Shown here: positions 55,561 to 63,911 of the stretch, piece after piece
Layout of the letters: each line of letters opens with the position of its first letter
Numbering within the stretch: position 1 is the first letter of the stretch
Source: Lepus europaeus
Lineage: Eukaryota > Chordata > Mammalia > Lagomorpha > Leporidae
Length of the DNA: 64,000 nt
NCBI RefSeq assembly: GCF_033115175.1
Contig: NC_084831.1
Location: 15,353,138-15,417,137 of the forward strand
Direction of reading: 5' to 3'
Program-made: the position numbers and the translations under genes
Notes under the pieces: generated by a model
Told to the model about the DNA's origin: nothing
What the model saw: the letters and a program-made list of their open reading frames with translations, nothing else
Databases searched by the model: none

Positions 55561-55597
55561 GGGCACACGGCTCCAGGGTCGGCGCTTTTCTCCACAG

Positions 55598-56032
55598 CGG
55601 ACCTGGTGCACCTGTGTGGGCAGACATGGCAGGGGCCCGGGCTGCTGCTGCGTTCCCACTCCACGTCCCGCAAGTTCTACTTCGTGGCTCCGGACACTGA
55701 CTGTGGGCTCTGGGTGCGGGCGGCTGCCCCCGGAGACAGGATCCGTTTCCAGTTCCGCTTCTTCCTGGTCTACAGCCTGGCACCAGCCTCCCCAGCGCCC
55801 CCAGCTCCCAACGCTTCCGCCCTGGTGCCCTCCGACCCCTGTGTGCCTGGCTCTTACCTGCAGTTTTATGAGGGCCCACCAGGGGCAGCCCAGCCCCTGG
55901 GGGCCCCTCTCTGCGGCCTGACCATTCCTGCCCCCGTGGCCTCCTCCGGACCCTTCCTGGGCCTGCGCCTGGTCACGAGAGGCCGCCAGCCCCGCGTGGA
56001 CTTCGTGGGTGAAGTCACCTCTTTCCGGTTGG
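55598..56032 (+). CDS. LDLRAD2: LDLRAD2 coding exon 2 (CUB-like ectodomain)
   Basis: The acceptor TTCTCCACAG and donor TTGG|GTGAGC bound 435 nt, residues 28-172. Conserved blocks are LCGQTWQG, FYFVAPDTDCGLWV, AAAPGDRIRFQFRFFLVYSL, PGSYLQFYEGPPGA and RQPRVDFVGEVTSFRL. The Cys pattern and the SYLQFYEG and GEVTSFRL strands resemble a CUB-type beta-sandwich. One N-glycosylation sequon (NAS) lies in the proline-rich loop. An antisense ORF overlaps this exon but is a shadow of the GC-rich codons. Confidence 0.95.
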
Positions 56033-56263
56033 GTGAGCTGGGGCTGAAGACCAGGCCCTGGGCTGGATGGGTGTGTGTGTGGGGGAGGCAGGGACTGGTG
56101 GGGCCCTGGGACTGCACGTCGCAGGGGCTGGGTCCCAGCAAGGGAAGCAGGTGGTGACGAGGGCGGTGCAGGGTCGCAGTAAGGGATGTCCCAGGAGCCA
56201 AGAGCCACCCCCCACTACCTGGCTTCCTTGAATGTGTGTCCCACACCCCTTCCCAGCCCCAGG

Positions 56264-56400
56264 CATGCACACATACACACACACACAGCTCACATGCCTG
56301 AACACTCACTGCACACCCACAGTTCACACCACACACAGCTCATACACACACGGTGCACCTCCACACCTGTGTACTGCACACACACGCAGTCTCATGCTTA
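56264..56400 (+). repeat. CA-rich degenerate repeat
   Basis: CACACATACACACACACACA then ACA-rich derived sequence with CTCACA and GTGCA interruptions. Confidence 0.85.
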
Positions 56401-57064
56401 CATACGGGCTCCTCCGTCCCGGTCACCCCTTCAGACGCCTGCCTCTCGCACAGAAACTGTCAGTGAGGACAGGGGCCTCTCAGGGTGGAAATGAACAGTA
56501 CTTATTTCTTGGGCAGTGCCCTTGACCCTGGCCTGGGCCTCACAGCAGCCCTGTTGTGCAGTGTTCTGACCCTCGTAGCTGCAGACGGGGGCACGGGCGC
56601 AGGGAGGGAGAGTAAAGCAGTTAGTAATGCTGGGGGCATCCCTTAGCTCAACTGGAGTTCAAGGCTTTGTCCCCAGCAGGTTCCCTTGGGACCAGAGCCC
56701 CCTGCTGATGTCACCCCAGAAGCTGTTTCCGGCAATGATTAGCAAGGGTGCCCCCAAAGTCTAGCGGGTTCTAGAACCACAGAGAAGCTTTACCACCGCC
56801 TCTGGCAGGACACCCAGGCTGGAGAATTCCTGGGTGATGGGGGAGCACTTTCATGCAGGTGCACGGGGTCTCCGAGGGCCAGCCCAGGCTAGGCAAGGTC
56901 TACCCCCGGACTTGTCGGCTGTGGACAGCCCTTCGATGCCGAGCTGCTCAAGGAGGACTTCATGCTGCCTCGCTGGTCCTCCAGCCACACTCGACTCAGC
57001 TGTGCATGGTCTGGAGTTAGGATTTTTTTCCATTAATTTATTTCAAAAATTCTTTATTCCTTTT

Positions 57065-57280
57065 TACACAATAATATTTATTTACTTGAGAGAGAGAGAG
57101 ACAGAAAGACAGAACTCCCATATGCTGGTTCATTCCCCAAATGTCCACAATGGCCAGTGCTGGGTGCCCAGAACACCATCCGGGTCTCCCACATGGGTGG
57201 CAGGGTCTGAACTACTTGAGCCGTCCCCTGCTACTCCCCAGGATGCACGCCGGTAGGAAACTGGAATCAGGAGCAGAGCT
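57065..57280 (-). repeat. CSINE, 3' part, interrupted
   Basis: ACACAATAATATTTATTTAC to GGAATCAGGAGCAGAGC; the head seems to resume at 57557-57600. Confidence 0.8.
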
Positions 57281-57285
57281 AGGGA

Positions 57286-57518
57286 GAGCCGGCGTCGCGG
57301 TGCAGTGAACTAAGTTGCTGTCTGCGCCATACTGGAATGCAGGTTCGAGTCTTGACTGCTTTGCGTCTGATCCAGCTCTCTGCTAATTGCCTGGAAGGGA
57401 GCAGAGGAAGGCGTAGTGCTTGGGCCACTGCAGTCATGTGGGGCGTGAGCCATCAGATGGAAGATCTCTCTCTCTCCCTCTTTCTTTCCTCCCTCCCTTT
57501 TTCTGTCATTCTGCCTTT

Positions 57519-57521
<3 letters not shown>
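57286..57521 (+). repeat. CSINE nested
   Basis: AGAGCCGGCGTCGCGGTGCA head to CTGCCTTTCAAAT; its tail became a TA repeat. Confidence 0.88.

Positions 57522-57554
<33 letters not shown>
57522..57554. repeat. (TA)n microsatellite in SINE tail
   Basis: About sixteen pure TA units replacing the usual AAATAAATAAAT tail. Confidence 0.95.
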
Positions 57555-57558
<4 letters not shown>

Positions 57559-58009
57559 GATCCAGCCAGTAGCTTAAGAACTAGGCCAAATGCTCATCCT
57601 TGGATTTTGGATTTTAGATTCCCTGTCTCTGCCCTGTTAGGGTCTGGCTCTGGGCTATGAAACTCAGACCCTAAATCCTCGGGGCCGTGATCAGCGGTGC
57701 CCAGGCCCTCTTTGTGTGTCTGCAGCAAGCCAGGGTCCCCATCACGTCGCTTCCCAGGCAGCTCTCGCTGGCTGGCTAGAAATCGGCACCTCCGCCTTCC
57801 CTACCCTCCTCGCTCTCTCCCTTCCCCGGCCCTGCTCGCTGTCAGCCAGGGAGGCTGGGACTGTTGTGCTGCTCCGTGTTGGGCAAGACTGGACCCCATC
57901 AGGGGCAGTGGTGACGCCCTCCTCCCACCCTGGCTGAAGCCAGTTTCGTCATCTGAAGGCTCATTTCATGCCTTTCTCCGTCACTCATACCTACAGGCAC
58001 CTGCCTGGC

Positions 58010-58034
58010 ACACACACACACGCACACACACACG
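58010..58034 (+). repeat. (CA)n microsatellite
   Basis: CA units with a single CG interruption. Confidence 0.9.
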
Positions 58035-58115
58035 CCTACAGCGACGCTCACATGGAACTCCCATGTGTCACTATGCTACTGTTCTGTTCTAAGGCATTCC
58101 CTCTCTCTCTGTCTC

Positions 58116-58192
58116 TAAGATTTATTTATTTATTTGAAAGTCAGAGTTACAGAGAAAGAAAGACAAAGAGACAAAGATCTTCCATCTAGTAG
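58116..58192 (-). repeat. CSINE, 3' fragment
   Basis: AAGATTTATTTATTTATTTG to AAAGATCTTCCATCTAG. Confidence 0.85.
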
Positions 58193-58493
58193 TTGACTTA
58201 AAGGAGAATTTTTGGGAGCTTCAAAAACTGGGACATTAGGGTGTTGGTTCAGGTACAGCTGGACCCAGGAGTTCAAGAACTGTCACCTGGGCTGCCTCTA
58301 TTCCCTTTCTCTGTCCTCACTGTGCGTGGGTCTGTTTGGCTTCCGTCGCAGGGAGCTCCTTTTGTTACTTGGCAGCGAGGAGACCCTGCAGCTCCAAGTT
58401 CACAATCGCCCTTGCTGCTCAGATCTCGTGAAATAGACGGCAGGCATCTTCTCCCATGGCTCTAGCGAAGGCAGAGCAACAGAAAAGGGGGGG

Positions 58494-58660
58494 TGGAGAG
58501 GAACGCCTTCCGGGTCTCCCATGTGGGTGGCGTGGCTGGACCTCAAGCACTTGGGCCATCATCCACTGCTTCCCGGGTGCATTAGCAGGGAGCTGGATCA
58601 GAACAGCAGAGTAGCTGGGACTTGGCTCACGCACTCTGACATGGGATGCAGTCATCCCCC
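58494..58660 (-). repeat. CSINE, 5' fragment
   Basis: CCGGGTCTCCCATGTGGGTG to CACTCTGACATGGGATGCAG. Confidence 0.8.
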
Positions 58661-58802
58661 GTGAAGGCTTCACCTCTGTGTCTCCACATCTGTACCCATT
58701 TCAATGTTCTCTGAGCACCTGCTGGAGGACAGGTGCTGTGCTCGGCTCCAGGGCTCCAGCAGTGATCAAGAGAAGCCCCTGTGCTCTCAGAGCTGGCATC
58801 CC

Positions 58803-58818
58803 GGGGGGGGGGGGGGGG
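58803..58818 (+). repeat. G16 homopolymer
   Basis: Sixteen consecutive G in LDLRAD2 intron 2. Confidence 0.95.
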
Positions 58819-59085
58819 ACAGGCCATGGGCACATGCTCAGGCAGACCCACGTTCTGTGGCGGTGGTCAGTCCCGCACAGGGGCCCAAAGCCCTAACGGA
58901 GGGAGGGAGCCCCAGGGGAAGGGTGGCCTGAGGGTAAGGTTAAAGTGTGAGGGGTGATCTCAAGGGAGTGGGCTGGGACGTTGTCCAAGGAAAAGAATTC
59001 CAGACAGAACTGCTGGCCAAGTGCGGAGTAGTGGCTTTGCTGGGAGTGTTCAGAGGTTCACTGGGACACCATAGGGTGCCCCACA

Positions 59086-59336
59086 CAGACACTCATAGAC
59101 ACACAGAGAGACACATAGACACTCATAGAGACACACAGATACACACAGAGACACACAGTGACACAACACACATAGGCACATACACAGACACACACACAGT
59201 GACACGCACATATAAACACAGACACACACACATATAAACACACACACAGTGACACATACACACAGTGACACACAGTGACACACACACAGTGACACACACA
59301 CAGTGACACACACACACAGTAACACACACAAACACA
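59086..59336 (+). repeat. CACAGA/CACAGTGA minisatellite
   Basis: About 250 bp of CA-based units: first CACAGACACATAGACACTCA types, then CACACACAGTGACA repeats. It lies 340 bp before exon 3. Opposite-strand ORFs here are Cys/Val-rich artefacts. Confidence 0.95.
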
Positions 59337-59344
59337 CACCGCCC

Positions 59345-59500
59345 TGTGCTGCAGCGTGGATTTAGGAGCCCAGGCTCCAGATCTGGCCTGCAGGGGACTT
59401 CTATCCAGGCAGGTGGCCTCGGTCAAGTGACCTAACTTCCCTGTGCTTCAGTCATCTTATCTGGAAAATGGGGCTCAGGGCAGTGTTCACCGCACTGGGT
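59345..59500 (+). repeat. MIR relic
   Basis: AAGTGACCTAACTTCCCTGT, then GCTTCAGTCATCTTATCTGG and AAAATGGGGCTCA, is a well-preserved MIR core. Confidence 0.75.
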
Positions 59501-59674
59501 TGTCACCATCAACGTCATCTCTGCCCTTGAAACACCCATCCCTACTCACCTGCCTGCACGTGACAGCCGCTGTCTCCCGCCCACACCTGCTGATCTCTCA
59601 CTGGAGGGCCACACCCCCTGCGTGTCACAGGCCCCACCTGGGATCCTCACCTCGGCTTCCCCTTTCCACCCCAG

Positions 59675-59806
59675 GACCCTGTGGGGCCTACTTCCGCTGT
59701 CGCAATGGCAGGTGCATCCCGCCGGGCCTGGTGTGTGATCGCTGGGGTATGGACAACTGTGGCGACGGCAGTGACCAGGGCTCCTGGCCACCAGCCAACT
59801 GCAGAG
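59675..59806 (+). CDS. LDLRAD2: LDLRAD2 coding exon 3 (LDL-receptor class A module)
   Basis: The acceptor CCACCCCAG and donor AGAG|GTCAGT bound 132 nt. They encode one complete LDLa repeat with six cysteines at about residues 175, 181, 186, 193, 201 and 215. DNCGDGSDQ provides the acidic calcium cage of the family. One module in one phase-1 exon is the usual exon-shuffling unit. The D-N-C order in place of D-C-D is a family variant, also in the human protein I recall. Confidence 0.95.
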
Positions 59807-60812
59807 GTCAGTGGCGGGTGTGGCTTAGTCCTTCCTGAATAGCTAGAAGGTGGCCTGTCCCTGAGTCCCCGGCTGGAGCTGGCAGCATGGCTGGAGAGAG
59901 AAGGTAGAATGAGAATCATTCAGGTCCCAGTCCTGAATGCCAGAGCCGTAGGAGTTCGGATGATGCCAGAGATGACCTGGTCCTGCCATTTCCAAAGGAT
60001 ATTTTAGTACTGGACACTTTGCCTGAGTAGGGCCTGGCTTGGAGGGCTCAAGCCACCAACAGCAGGGAGGCTCTGGGCGACTGCCCTGGGGGGCTCTGGC
60101 CCTGGCTGACTGACGTCCCTCTGAGTGTCACCCTCACGACACACTTAGAAATCCGTCGACCCAGTCAGACCTGCACATTCAACAGATAAAGAAATGGAGA
60201 CCTGGACAGGAGAAATGACCCCCCTCCCCCCGGTCATGGAGCCAGTGAGTGACATGAGCAGGAAAGGATGACCCGTGTGGACAGGGGGGACCAGAACACA
60301 TCACCTGGGAATAACCTTCCTGGGGGTCCAGGGATGTCTCCCGCCTCCCATTAAGGAGTGGGATGGAGGGAGAGCTGCCTTGGATGGTTGAGCAGGTTGT
60401 TCACTGCAGGAAAGCACCCAACTGAGGTAAAACCTGGTTTTCGGGGAGCTGCCCCGCCTCCTTGCCTCCTCCCCAGTTCCTGGTTGGTTCCCTGATGCAG
60501 TATCCTTTGGCTGTGATGCGCAGCCCCCGTGTCCTTTTCTCTTCCATCCACGCCCATCCCCTTGGTGGTCTCATTGATGCAGTGTCAGCAGCCGGACTCC
60601 ACTCTGAACTCCAGCCACGGTCTCCTCCCACCCTGTCAGCTCCACAAGGGTGTCTGGGCGGCGTCTCAAACTCCACCCACCCCCACGGGCCCCTCACAGC
60701 CTTTCCCTTCTCCTTACCCTCCAGTTGCTCAGACCCCAGCTGCTGAGTCATCTTTTCTTCAGGCTCCGCGCTTCTCACACCTGCCCTGCGGGTCCTGTCT
60801 GCAGGTGTTAGT

Positions 60813-61010
60813 GGAACAATGCAGACAGAGCTCCATCCTGGTCTCCCCCGTGGGTGCAGGGGCCCAAGCCCTTGGGCCTTTATCCAGTGCCTTCCTGGGG
60901 GCACTCGAAGGGAGCTGGGTCAGAAGGGAAGCAGCTGGGTCAGAAGGGAAGCAGCTGGGACTCGAATCGGTGCTCTGCGATGTCGCCAAGGGTGGCTTCA
61001 CCTGCTCCTC
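60813..61010 (-). repeat. CSINE, 3' part missing, with internal 20-bp duplication
   Basis: GAGCTCCATCCTGGTCTCCC to GGTGGCTTCACCTGCTC. AGCTGGGTCAGAAGGGAAGC occurs twice in tandem at 60912-60951. Confidence 0.85.
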
Positions 61011-61153
61011 CCCTACGCGTGACATACGACATATTCACATTTTGCACACACTAATTTGCCAAGGCCGTGAACTCATTTTTATCTTGCTCCCTGTTGTACC
61101 CTCCAGTCCCTGGAGCCATGTCTGTGGAACTGTAGATGCTCAAGAAACACGAG

Positions 61154-61507
61154 AGGCCGGCGCAGTGGCTCAATAGGCTAATCCTCCGCCTGCAGCGCCA
61201 GCACACCAGGTTCTAGTCCCGGTCGGGGCGCCGGATTCTGTCCTGGTTGCCTCTCTTCCAGGCCAGCTCTCTGCTATGGCCAGGGAGTGCAGTGGAGGAT
61301 GGCCCAAGTGCTTGGGCCCTGCACCCCATGGGAGACCAGGAGAAGCACCTGGCTCCTGCCTTCGGATCAGCGCGGTGCGCCGGCTGCAGCGCGCCAGCTG
61401 TGGCGGCCATTGGAGGGTGAACCAACGGCAAAGGAAGACCTTTCTCTCTGTCTCTCTCTCACTGTCCACTCTGCCTGTCAAAACAAAACAAACAAACAAA
61501 CAAACAA
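61154..61507 (+). repeat. CSINE, young, (CAAA)n tail
   Basis: AGGCCGGCGCAGTGGCTCAA head; TGTCAAAACAAAACAAACAA tail. Confidence 0.95.
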
Positions 61508-61667
61508 ACAAAACAGGAGAGAGTAGAAGAATGAACCTTCCGTGCCTCAGTTTCCTTATCTGTGAGCTGTGTATGATAAAGCTCTCAGAGTTGCCGTCCA
61601 CCGTACAAAGAGCCCAGCACGGGGAATGCGGGGACATCACATCTCCTCCAGTCACCAGCCCAGGCCC

Positions 61668-61830
61668 TGAGCCACTTCCAGCCATGTGACCCCCAGCAAG
61701 CGACTGGACCTCCCTGTGCCTCCCTTCTGGCCTCTGTACCTGGAAATACCGATGGTGACGGGCTCTGCGGGGTCTTGTGGGGATTCAAGGAAACACACAA
61801 GTGCCCAGAGAGGGCCACTGTCAATGTGCT
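61668..61830 (+). repeat. MIR relic
   Basis: CACTTCCAGCCATGTGACCC, AGCAAGCGACTGGACCTCCC and a trailing GGGGATTCAAGGAAACACAC follow MIR order. It ends close to the exon 4 acceptor. Confidence 0.65.
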
Positions 61831-61853
61831 CCCTTGGCTACTTCCCCCCACAG

Positions 61854-62021
61854 GTCCCTCTCTGGTGCCTGGCCAGACAGGGAGCGTGGACGGTGACACT
61901 TCCGCGTCCCCGCCTTTCTCCCGGGCTCCCGGGTCTGCAGGCTCCCCCCAGGCTACAGCTACAGCTCAGAGGAGTCCCCCAGAGGGCCGGGGCCGCGCAC
62001 CCCAGGACACAGCTTTGGAAG
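61854..62021 (+). CDS. LDLRAD2: LDLRAD2 coding exon 4 (Pro/Ser/Gly linker)
   Basis: The acceptor CCCCCACAG and donor GAAG|GTAGGA bound 168 nt encoding residues 217-272, GPSLVPGQTGSVDG through APQDTALE. It is a low-complexity stalk rich in P, S, G, T and A, and likely O-glycosylated. Reading through the donor would add about 17 residues (GRSPRCHTWWGQSSSLG) and stop at 62074, giving a possible secreted or shorter isoform. Confidence 0.88.
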
Positions 62022-62102
62022 GTAGGAGCCCTCGGTGTCACACATGGTGGGGACAGAGCAGCAGTCTGGGCTGAGGGCTGAGTGGGCTCTTCCTTCCTGC
62101 AG

Positions 62103-62320
62103 GTCCCTGGCGATGGGGCGTGGTGCTGGCCTCCTCTCTGCTCCTGGCCTGTGCCGGCCTCCTCGTGGGCCTCCTCCGGTGCTGCTGCTCCTCTGGCCGG
62201 CTGGCCTGGTGGCCTGCTGCTCCAGCCTGCACCGTCTGCCACGTGTGTCCTGGCCGGGTCACCCCCGGAGGGCTGCAGCTGAGTGGGCCAGTCTCCCCAG
62301 GTCGGGGAGACCACCCCTAG
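62103..62320 (+). CDS. LDLRAD2: LDLRAD2 coding exon 5 (transmembrane and tail)
   Basis: The acceptor TTCCTGCAG follows an 81-bp intron, and the exon ends at TAG 62318-62320. It encodes GPWRWGVVLASSLLLACAG and so on, a roughly 21-residue hydrophobic helix (about 277-297). RCCCSS follows, a stop-transfer and likely palmitoylation cluster, then a 45-residue tail rich in Cys, Pro and Gly. Phase matches exon 4. Inference: type I membrane anchor. Confidence 0.8.
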
Positions 62321-62329
62321 AGGGGCTGC

Positions 62330-62500
62330 GGGCGTCAGAGCGGGCTCTGGGGTCAGATGGACCTCGGGTTCCAACCCCTTGGCTGGCTGACCTTGGGTCG
62401 GTCACTTAAACCCCTCTGGAAATGGGACAGTCCCGCCCTGCAGGGTGGTGGTGAGGGCTGGGGTGGGGGGCAGTGACGTGCGCTCGGCAAACAGGCCCGA
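62330..62500 (+). repeat. MIR relic in LDLRAD2 3'UTR
   Basis: GGCTGACCTTGGGTCGGTCA, then CTTAAACCCCTCTGGAAATG, is a MIR core. The gene probably transcribes it within the 3'UTR. Confidence 0.65.
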
Positions 62501-62619
62501 GCTCTGCTGGTGGCTGTGCTCTGCGGATCCAGGCAGGGCAGAGAGTGGGGGCTGCCTTGCTTCACTCCTGGACCTCGGCTGCTCTCTGCCCCACTGCAGG
62601 GGCCCTGGAGCCAAACCCC

Positions 62620-62625
62620 AGTAAA
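62620..62625 (+). terminator. LDLRAD2: candidate LDLRAD2 poly(A) signal AGTAAA
   Basis: AGTAAA is a known weaker variant of AATAAA. It is the first signal-like hexamer found on the plus strand after the stop, about 300 bp downstream. Confidence 0.5.
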
Positions 62626-62639
62626 GCACACAGGCGAGC

Positions 62640-63590
62640 CCTGGCGGGGATAGCACCGTTTATTAAGAAAAATCAGGACAAAGACCACAGAGGGTCCGTT
62701 CTCGGACATGGAGGCCGGGCGTCCCAACCCCCCAGCCTGGGACAGGCTCCCGTGGATGGGACAGGCTGGCGATCCCCTTCCTAAGGCACCAACTCCTCCT
62801 GACCGCCAGCAGCCCCCCAGTCCCCTGGGCCTTCACTTCCAGACGAGTGGGGGGATGGGGCCTGGCGTGGGTGGAGAGCCTCTCAGTGCTCGGCTCTGCC
62901 TGGAACAGCTCTGGCGCGCGGGGGGGTGGGGGTGTTCCCTTGTAGCCCCTGTGGTCAGGGACCCTGGGCTGTGCGTGGTGGGTGGGGAGTGCAGGCCAGG
63001 GGGGCTTGGTGGGAGTGGGGAGGCTTCCCGGCACAGGTGGCCCAGCCGGCTGGGGGCGGGGGAGATGGAGGGAGGCTGAGACATGGGCTGGGGGGAGGGG
63101 GAGCTGCCTTCTGCTCCACAGCAGACGCTAGAGAGCTTCCCAGCCCAGAGGGGGTGGCCAGGGCTCCCGCGATGCCCTCCTGTTCCAGGTAGCCGGCGAG
63201 CACCAGGATGGACGCCGAGGTGGGCTCTCCCAGGAATGGGGGCTGGCAAGGGCTGTTGAGGTGGGCATCCCGGCTCTGCCTGGAGGGGCCCCTCAGGGCG
63301 GCCGCGTGGGAGCAGCTCGGGGCCTGCCCAGCCACGGTGCCCGACTCCGCGTCCTGGTGGCCTCCTGGGGCGTCTACTCCATCCGACCTGTCCCGCCTAC
63401 CAGCCTTGTGGCTTTGCCCAGGTGTGCGTGGGGGTGTCATTCCCCCTCCAGTCCAGCCCAGGGCGGTAGCAGCAAAGCGTGGCATCGCCTCGGTTTCTTA
63501 CAAAAAATCATCATAATAATATTAATAATAATATACTCGACATGGTCGGGCTGGGCGCTGCCCGGGAGTCCGTGGAGGGCAGGCAGGTGC
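62640..63590 (-). other. HSPG2: HSPG2 3'UTR (estimated)
   Basis: The span runs from the stop codon to just past an AATAAA. It begins with an AT-rich block rich in ATT triplets (63510-63540), unlike its GC-rich surroundings. Plus-strand ORFs here are shadows. Confidence 0.75.
62659..62664 (-). terminator. HSPG2: HSPG2 poly(A) signal AATAAA
   Basis: The minus strand reads TTAATAAACGG. It is the first canonical signal found after the stop, about 930 nt downstream. Confidence 0.8.
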
Positions 63591-63763
63591 CTACGAGGGG
63601 CAGGGGCGCGTGTTGGCCCCGGCCTGGGCGCGGTGCTGCAGGTCCAGCGGCTGCGGGGGTGGGCCGCCGGGCCGGGCCGAGTGCAACACCAGGTTCTTGA
63701 TGCAGCCCGTGATGCCCGAGGAGAACCTGCCTCCAGTGAGAGCGGCCACGTCGGGGGCTCCGC
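63591..63763 (-). CDS. HSPG2: HSPG2 last coding exon (LG3 end, stop)
   Basis: The acceptor CTCCCGCAG precedes GC that completes Gly. The exon then encodes GAPDVAALTGGRFSSGITGC, IKNLVLHSARPG, and ends HRAQAGANTRPCPS and TAG at 63593-63591. The Cys of ITGC pairs with the Cys four residues from... the end (RPCPS) in LG folds. The 148-bp intron before it is GC-rich. The sequence tracks human perlecan closely (ITGCIKN here, ITGCVKN in human). Confidence 0.96.
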
Positions 63764-63911
63764 CTGCGGGAGGCGAAGCGAGGGAGTGCGTTGGCTCCAG
63801 AAGCCAGGAGGGGAGGCAGGGCAGGTGCACTGCTCTCGACGCAAGTGCCATTCCCTCCCCTCACGCCGAGGGCGGCTCCAGGCCTGCAGCGGACCCGAGC
63901 CCGGCGCTTAC

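Larger units (their letters stand above)
53027..55597 (+). other. LDLRAD2: LDLRAD2 intron 1
   Basis: It holds MIR relics (53262-53480 and about 55430-55560), a young SINE with target-site duplication (53487-53849) and two older SINEs. Positions 53860-54370 are unique apart from weak ancient-repeat similarity. Confidence 0.85.
56033..59674 (+). other. LDLRAD2: LDLRAD2 intron 2
   Basis: It holds CA-rich blocks (56264-56310, 58010-58034, 59086-59336), a nested SINE pair (57065-57600), a TA repeat, a 16-G tract and a MIR relic (59345-59500). Positions 56620-57060 and 57600-58000 are unique without recognised features. Confidence 0.85.
59807..61853 (+). other. LDLRAD2: LDLRAD2 intron 3
   Basis: It holds a SINE piece with an internal tandem duplication (60813-61010), a young SINE (61154-61507) and a MIR relic (61668-61830). 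Positions 59810-60810 are GC-rich unique sequence with weak MIR-like similarity near 60150-60290. Confidence 0.85.
52945..62320 (+). other. LDLRAD2: LDLRAD2 gene, LDL receptor class A domain-containing protein 2
   Basis: Five exons (82, 435, 132, 168 and 218 nt) splice in constant phase 1 to a 1035-nt CDS of 344 residues. The order is: signal peptide 1 to about 27; CUB-like ectodomain about 28-172; one LDL-receptor class A module 175-215; Pro/Ser/Gly linker 217-272; transmembrane helix about 277-297; short Cys-rich cytoplasmic tail. This predicts a type I membrane protein. The function of LDLRAD2 is poorly known. Exons 1-4 align with the human protein I recall as 272 residues, and the first four rabbit exons also encode 272, so exon 5 deserves a transcript check. 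USP48 lies upstream and divergent; HSPG2 converges from the right. Confidence 0.93.
62321..62645 (+). other. LDLRAD2: LDLRAD2 3'UTR (estimated)
   Basis: It runs from the stop codon to just past an AGTAAA signal. It contains a MIR relic (about 62330-62500). The end is inferred from the signal only. Confidence 0.5.

Noticed and set aside
55432-56208. 258-aa minus-strand frame antisense to LDLRAD2 exon 2
   Set aside because: The opposite strand carries the conserved exon with proper splice sites; this is a codon shadow.
59050-59426. Cys/Val-rich minus-strand proteins
   Set aside because: Translations of the CACA minisatellite, with no conserved spacing of a real Cys-rich domain.
62833-63485. 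Pro-rich frames opposite and within HSPG2 3'UTR
   Set aside because: Low-complexity, no family, and located between the HSPG2 stop and its poly(A) signal.
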